Source: Streptomyces sp. BK239 | Lineage (GTDB): Bacteria; Actinomycetota; Actinomycetes; Streptomycetales; Streptomycetaceae | Direction: 5' to 3' | Length of the DNA: 64,000 bases | NCBI RefSeq assembly: GCF_004217285.1 | Contig: NZ_SHKS01000003.1 | Span: forward strand, 95,161 to 159,160 | Part shown: in pieces, positions 61,799 to 64,000 of the stretch | How the letters are laid out: the number at the start of each line of letters is the position of its first letter | Position numbering within the stretch: position 1 is the first letter of the stretch | Notes under the pieces: model-generated | Seen by the model: only the letters and a program-made list of their open reading frames with translations | Told to the model about the DNA's origin: nothing | The model's database searches: none | Translations under genes and position numbers: made by a program

Positions 61799-63829
61799 CT
61801 ACTTCGGGGCGACGAGCATGCGTTCCTCGCCGAACGTCGCGCCCGTGTGCAGGTACATGCTCGTCTCACCGTCGGACCAGCGGACGACGAGGTCGTCCGG
61901 CCAGCCGTTGGTGTCGTAGCTGCCTGCCGTCATCGCCGCGTCGTGGGACCAGATGCTGTCGGCCGCGGCCATCCTGACCTCCTGGCCGAGGCCGCCGGGG
62001 CCGGTCTCCTGGTACTGGACGACCCTGCCGTCGGACCAGCGCACCAGGGTGTCCCAGTTGGCGCCCCCGGTGAAGTCGCCCGCGGTCACCAAAGTGGCTT
62101 TCTCCCAGTCTTCGTTCGGCTTCAGCAACTGGTGTTCGGTCCCGAACCCCTTGTCGCCGACGGCGGTGTAGTCGGTCACCTCGCCGTCGCTCCAGCGCAC
62201 CAGCAGGTCGGTGACGTACTTCGCGGTCCCGAAGCCGCCCCCGACGACCTGGTCGGCGTGGCTCCAGATGGAACCGGCTTCAGCCAGCCTGATCCCGTCG
62301 CCCAGGCCCTTGGTTCCGACGTCGGGAAGTATTCTGACCTCCCCGGACTCGAACACCACCAGCAGGTCCGAGCCGTTTCCACCGGAGAAATCCCCGCCTG
62401 TGAGGGTTTTGACGCCCTTCCAGACACCGTCCGGCGCGGCCAGCCGGCGCTCGCCGACGAAACCGCCGTCGCCGCCGCCCGTGTAGAGGGTGACCTCGCC
62501 GTCGGTCCACACCACGATCAGGTCGCCCTTGCCGTCACCGGTGTACTCACCCGAGGCCAGCAACTTGGCGTGGGACCAGGTTTCACCACTCCCCATGGAG
62601 TACGGCAGCCGCGGCTGGTCGTAGGAGGCGCCGTGCGAGACGTGCTGATCGTTCTTCGCCTCGTCGTACAGGCGGAAGAACCAGTCGCCGTGCATGGGGC
62701 TGTAGGTGAGCCAGTCCGCTTGCTCGTCGTTGCCGCCGCCGTTGTAGCCGCCGACGTTCCCGATGATCTCACCGGTGCCCTTCGCCCAGTCGACCTGGGA
62801 GAACCAGGGGCCGCCGGAGACACCGCCCCACATCCCGCGGCACTTGGCCTGGATCTGGTAGAAGCCGGGCAGCGCCTCCGTCCGCGTCGGGCAGCGCACC
62901 GCGTGGTCCTCGGGGTTGTGGCTGGAGGGGTAGCCGACCATGGTCACCTTGTTCAGATAACCCGGCGTGCGCACCAGCTTGTTCGCGCCCACGACGTCCT
63001 GCGCCTGCCTGCCGCCCTTCGAGGGCTCGAGCCGGCCGAAGGCGAAGTCGAGGTCGGAGACAGGTTTCTTGCTGTTGTGCACGTACCGGTTGTCGACGAA
63101 CCAGTCGGAGATCCGGTGGAAGCCGAACGGTTGCTTGTCCAGCGTGAGTTCCGCGGCGTACATCGGGACGAAGACGGCCTTCCCGCCGGAGCAGTGCGCG
63201 GCGGTCAGGATCAGATTGCGGCCCGGGCTCTCCACCACGCTGGCGGAGCACTTGTGGGCGTGCATCCGGTCGGTGTCCGGTTCCGTCGTGTAGGTGAAGA
63301 TCGTTCCTACGGACTTCAGCCCGAGGACGTGCTCCGCGGTAGGCATGTCGGCCGCCGCGGAACCGGCTGCGGCGGCCCGCGGCGGCCCGGAGCCGGCGCT
63401 CGGAGCGGCCGTCTGCGGGAGCGGGGCGGGGTCGGTGGCCGAGGCCATCCGTGCGGGCGTCCAGAAGCGGAGCGCGTCCGCGTCCGACCAATCGTCCTCC
63501 CCGGCTTCCGTGCCGGGGGACCCGCTCGCGCCCGGGGCCGCAGTCGGAGCCGGTGCGGAGGACGAGGTTCCGCTCGCGCTCGGTGATGCCGACGCGGAGG
63601 CCGAGGGCCTTTCCGCGTCGCCGGAGGGCGCGGGACCGGCGGAGAGAGTCGGCTCGGTTCCGGGTGAGGGTTCACCGGACGCCACCGTCGCGAGGGAGGG
63701 GCTGGGTGCCGGCGTGGCATCCTGAGGCTGGGCTCCGGCCAGGCTCTGCCCTGCTCCCAGGGCAAGGGCGGTTCCGGCGGCGAGGGCCATGAGGCGTGAG
63801 GTTCTTCGGCGTCTGCGTAAGGAGAGCAA
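61799..63829 (-). CDS. Secreted trypsin-like protein with FG-GAP-type beta-propeller repeats; contains a TTA codon
   Basis: A 676-residue exported protein. TTG 63829 follows GGAAAGGG and gives (M)LSLRRRRRTSRLMALAAGT, a proper signal peptide. Residues about 35-160 are Ser/Pro/Ala-rich. The S1 domain has His in LTAAHCSGG (about 209), Asp in SDLDFAFGRL (about 260) and Ser in GGVSGGPWFS (about 337), all present. Five C-terminal repeats of the form D-L-x-V-x-W-(S/T)-D-G-E form a propeller (FG-GAP/VCBS-like). Codon 4 is TTA (63818-63820), the only TTA codon I noticed in a gene here, so translation should depend on bldA. If translation began at ATG 63790 the TTA would be avoided but the signal peptide would lose its basic start. 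Confidence 0.82.
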   Translation of the reverse strand: MLSLRRRRRTSRLMALAAGTALALGAGQSLAGAQPQDATPAPSPSLATVASGEPSPGTEPTLSAGPAPSGDAERPSASASASPSASGTSSSAPAPTAAPGASGSPGTEAGEDDWSDADALRFWTPARMASATDPAPLPQTAAPSAGSGPPRAAAAGSAAADMPTAEHVLGLKSVGTIFTYTTEPDTDRMHAHKCSASVVESPGRNLILTAAHCSGGKAVFVPMYAAELTLDKQPFGFHRISDWFVDNRYVHNSKKPVSDLDFAFGRLEPSKGGRQAQDVVGANKLVRTPGYLNKVTMVGYPSSHNPEDHAVRCPTRTEALPGFYQIQAKCRGMWGGVSGGPWFSQVDWAKGTGEIIGNVGGYNGGGNDEQADWLTYSPMHGDWFFRLYDEAKNDQHVSHGASYDQPRLPYSMGSGETWSHAKLLASGEYTGDGKGDLIVVWTDGEVTLYTGGGDGGFVGERRLAAPDGVWKGVKTLTGGDFSGGNGSDLLVVFESGEVRILPDVGTKGLGDGIRLAEAGSIWSHADQVVGGGFGTAKYVTDLLVRWSDGEVTDYTAVGDKGFGTEHQLLKPNEDWEKATLVTAGDFTGGANWDTLVRWSDGRVVQYQETGPGGLGQEVRMAAADSIWSHDAAMTAGSYDTNGWPDDLVVRWSDGETSMYLHTGATFGEERMLVAPK

Positions 63830-63894
63830 GGGGCCCTTTCCGGGGCGTGAGGCGACTGACTCCGGCGGCGGCCGCAGCCGGAGGGGCACGGCGT

Positions 63895-64000
63895 GGGGGG
63901 GGGGGGGGGGGGGGGGGGCGGGCGCCGCCGCCCCCCCCCCCCGCCCCCCCCCCCCCCCCCCCCCCCCCCGCCCCCCCCCCCCCCCCCCCCCCCCCCCCAC
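63895..64000. other. Artefactual poly-G/poly-C end
   Basis: A run of about 24 G is followed by almost pure C to the last base, broken only by single G bases. Any frame through it reads poly-Gly or poly-Pro. This is not biological sequence in a Streptomyces core region; it looks like a contig-end sequencing or assembly artefact. It leaves the promoter of the preceding gene unread. Confidence 0.85.

Overview
The window reads as chromosomal core DNA of a Streptomyces. GC is very high with strong third-position bias. It carries whole developmental genes (bldG with its partner anti-sigma factor, wblA, crp), a TopA with a lysine/alanine tail, a Tmk fused to an MFS transporter, and one TTA codon. 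Gene order also matches, with insertions, the Mycobacterium tuberculosis stretch from holB/topA (about Rv3644c-Rv3646c) through the Tad genes, acs, ephE, marP, nth and crp to Rv3679-Rv3680, whiB4, ponA2 and Rv3683. This is an old actinobacterial block rather than an island. I saw no insertion sequence, prophage, integrase or CRISPR array.

Layout. 1-4542 (minus): a three-gene operon of a processive GT2 glycosyltransferase and two membrane-anchored parallel beta-helix proteins, probably an exopolysaccharide system. 4543-5704: a long regulatory stretch with two palindromes (one a perfect TGTGA-N6-TCACA) and a decayed gene. 5705-18581 (mostly minus): tRNA-Thr, an exported alpha/beta hydrolase, DNA polymerase III delta', the MFS-Tmk fusion, topoisomerase I, a small membrane protein, a methyltransferase and a lipoprotein. 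18793-24924: H+-pyrophosphatase, anti-sigma factor and BldG (minus), then an MrfA-like helicase (plus). 25129-30646 (minus): a seven-gene Tad/Flp pilus operon. 31226-35750: HAD phosphatase, a probable 6S-like RNA, a Fic-fold protein with broken active-site motif, a CooC/MinD-like ATPase and a NodB-like lipoprotein. 36086-44203 (plus): SulP-carbonic anhydrase fusion, acetyl-CoA synthetase, NhaA, holin-like protein, epoxide-hydrolase-like protein. 44603-51937: MarP-type protease, two NUDIX proteins, endonuclease III, Crp, a nucleotidyltransferase, a metallo-beta-lactamase-fold protein, RidA and DUF4177. 52111-59287: a Get3/ArsA-like ATPase pair, WblA, class A PBP, YqeY and a metallophosphoesterase. 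59434-64000: tRNA-Pro, an exported subtilisin, an exported trypsin-like/FG-GAP protein, and a low-complexity G/C run that is almost certainly a sequencing or assembly end artefact.

How the genes fit together. Several products act on the cell envelope (GT2 operon, PBP, MarP, NodB-like lipoprotein, Tad pilus, exported proteases). Others are regulators of development or redox state (BldG and partner, WblA, Crp), and others handle ions, pH or acetate (HppA, NhaA, SulP-carbonic anhydrase, Acs). Four-base start/stop overlaps (ATGA or GTGA) give tight coupling in the GT2 operon, the Tad operon, the holin/hydrolase pair, the MBL/NUDIX pair, RidA/DUF4177 and the Get3-like pair. Strong perfect hairpins mark most transcription-unit ends. 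Orthology statements rest on remembered family knowledge and gene order; no search was run.
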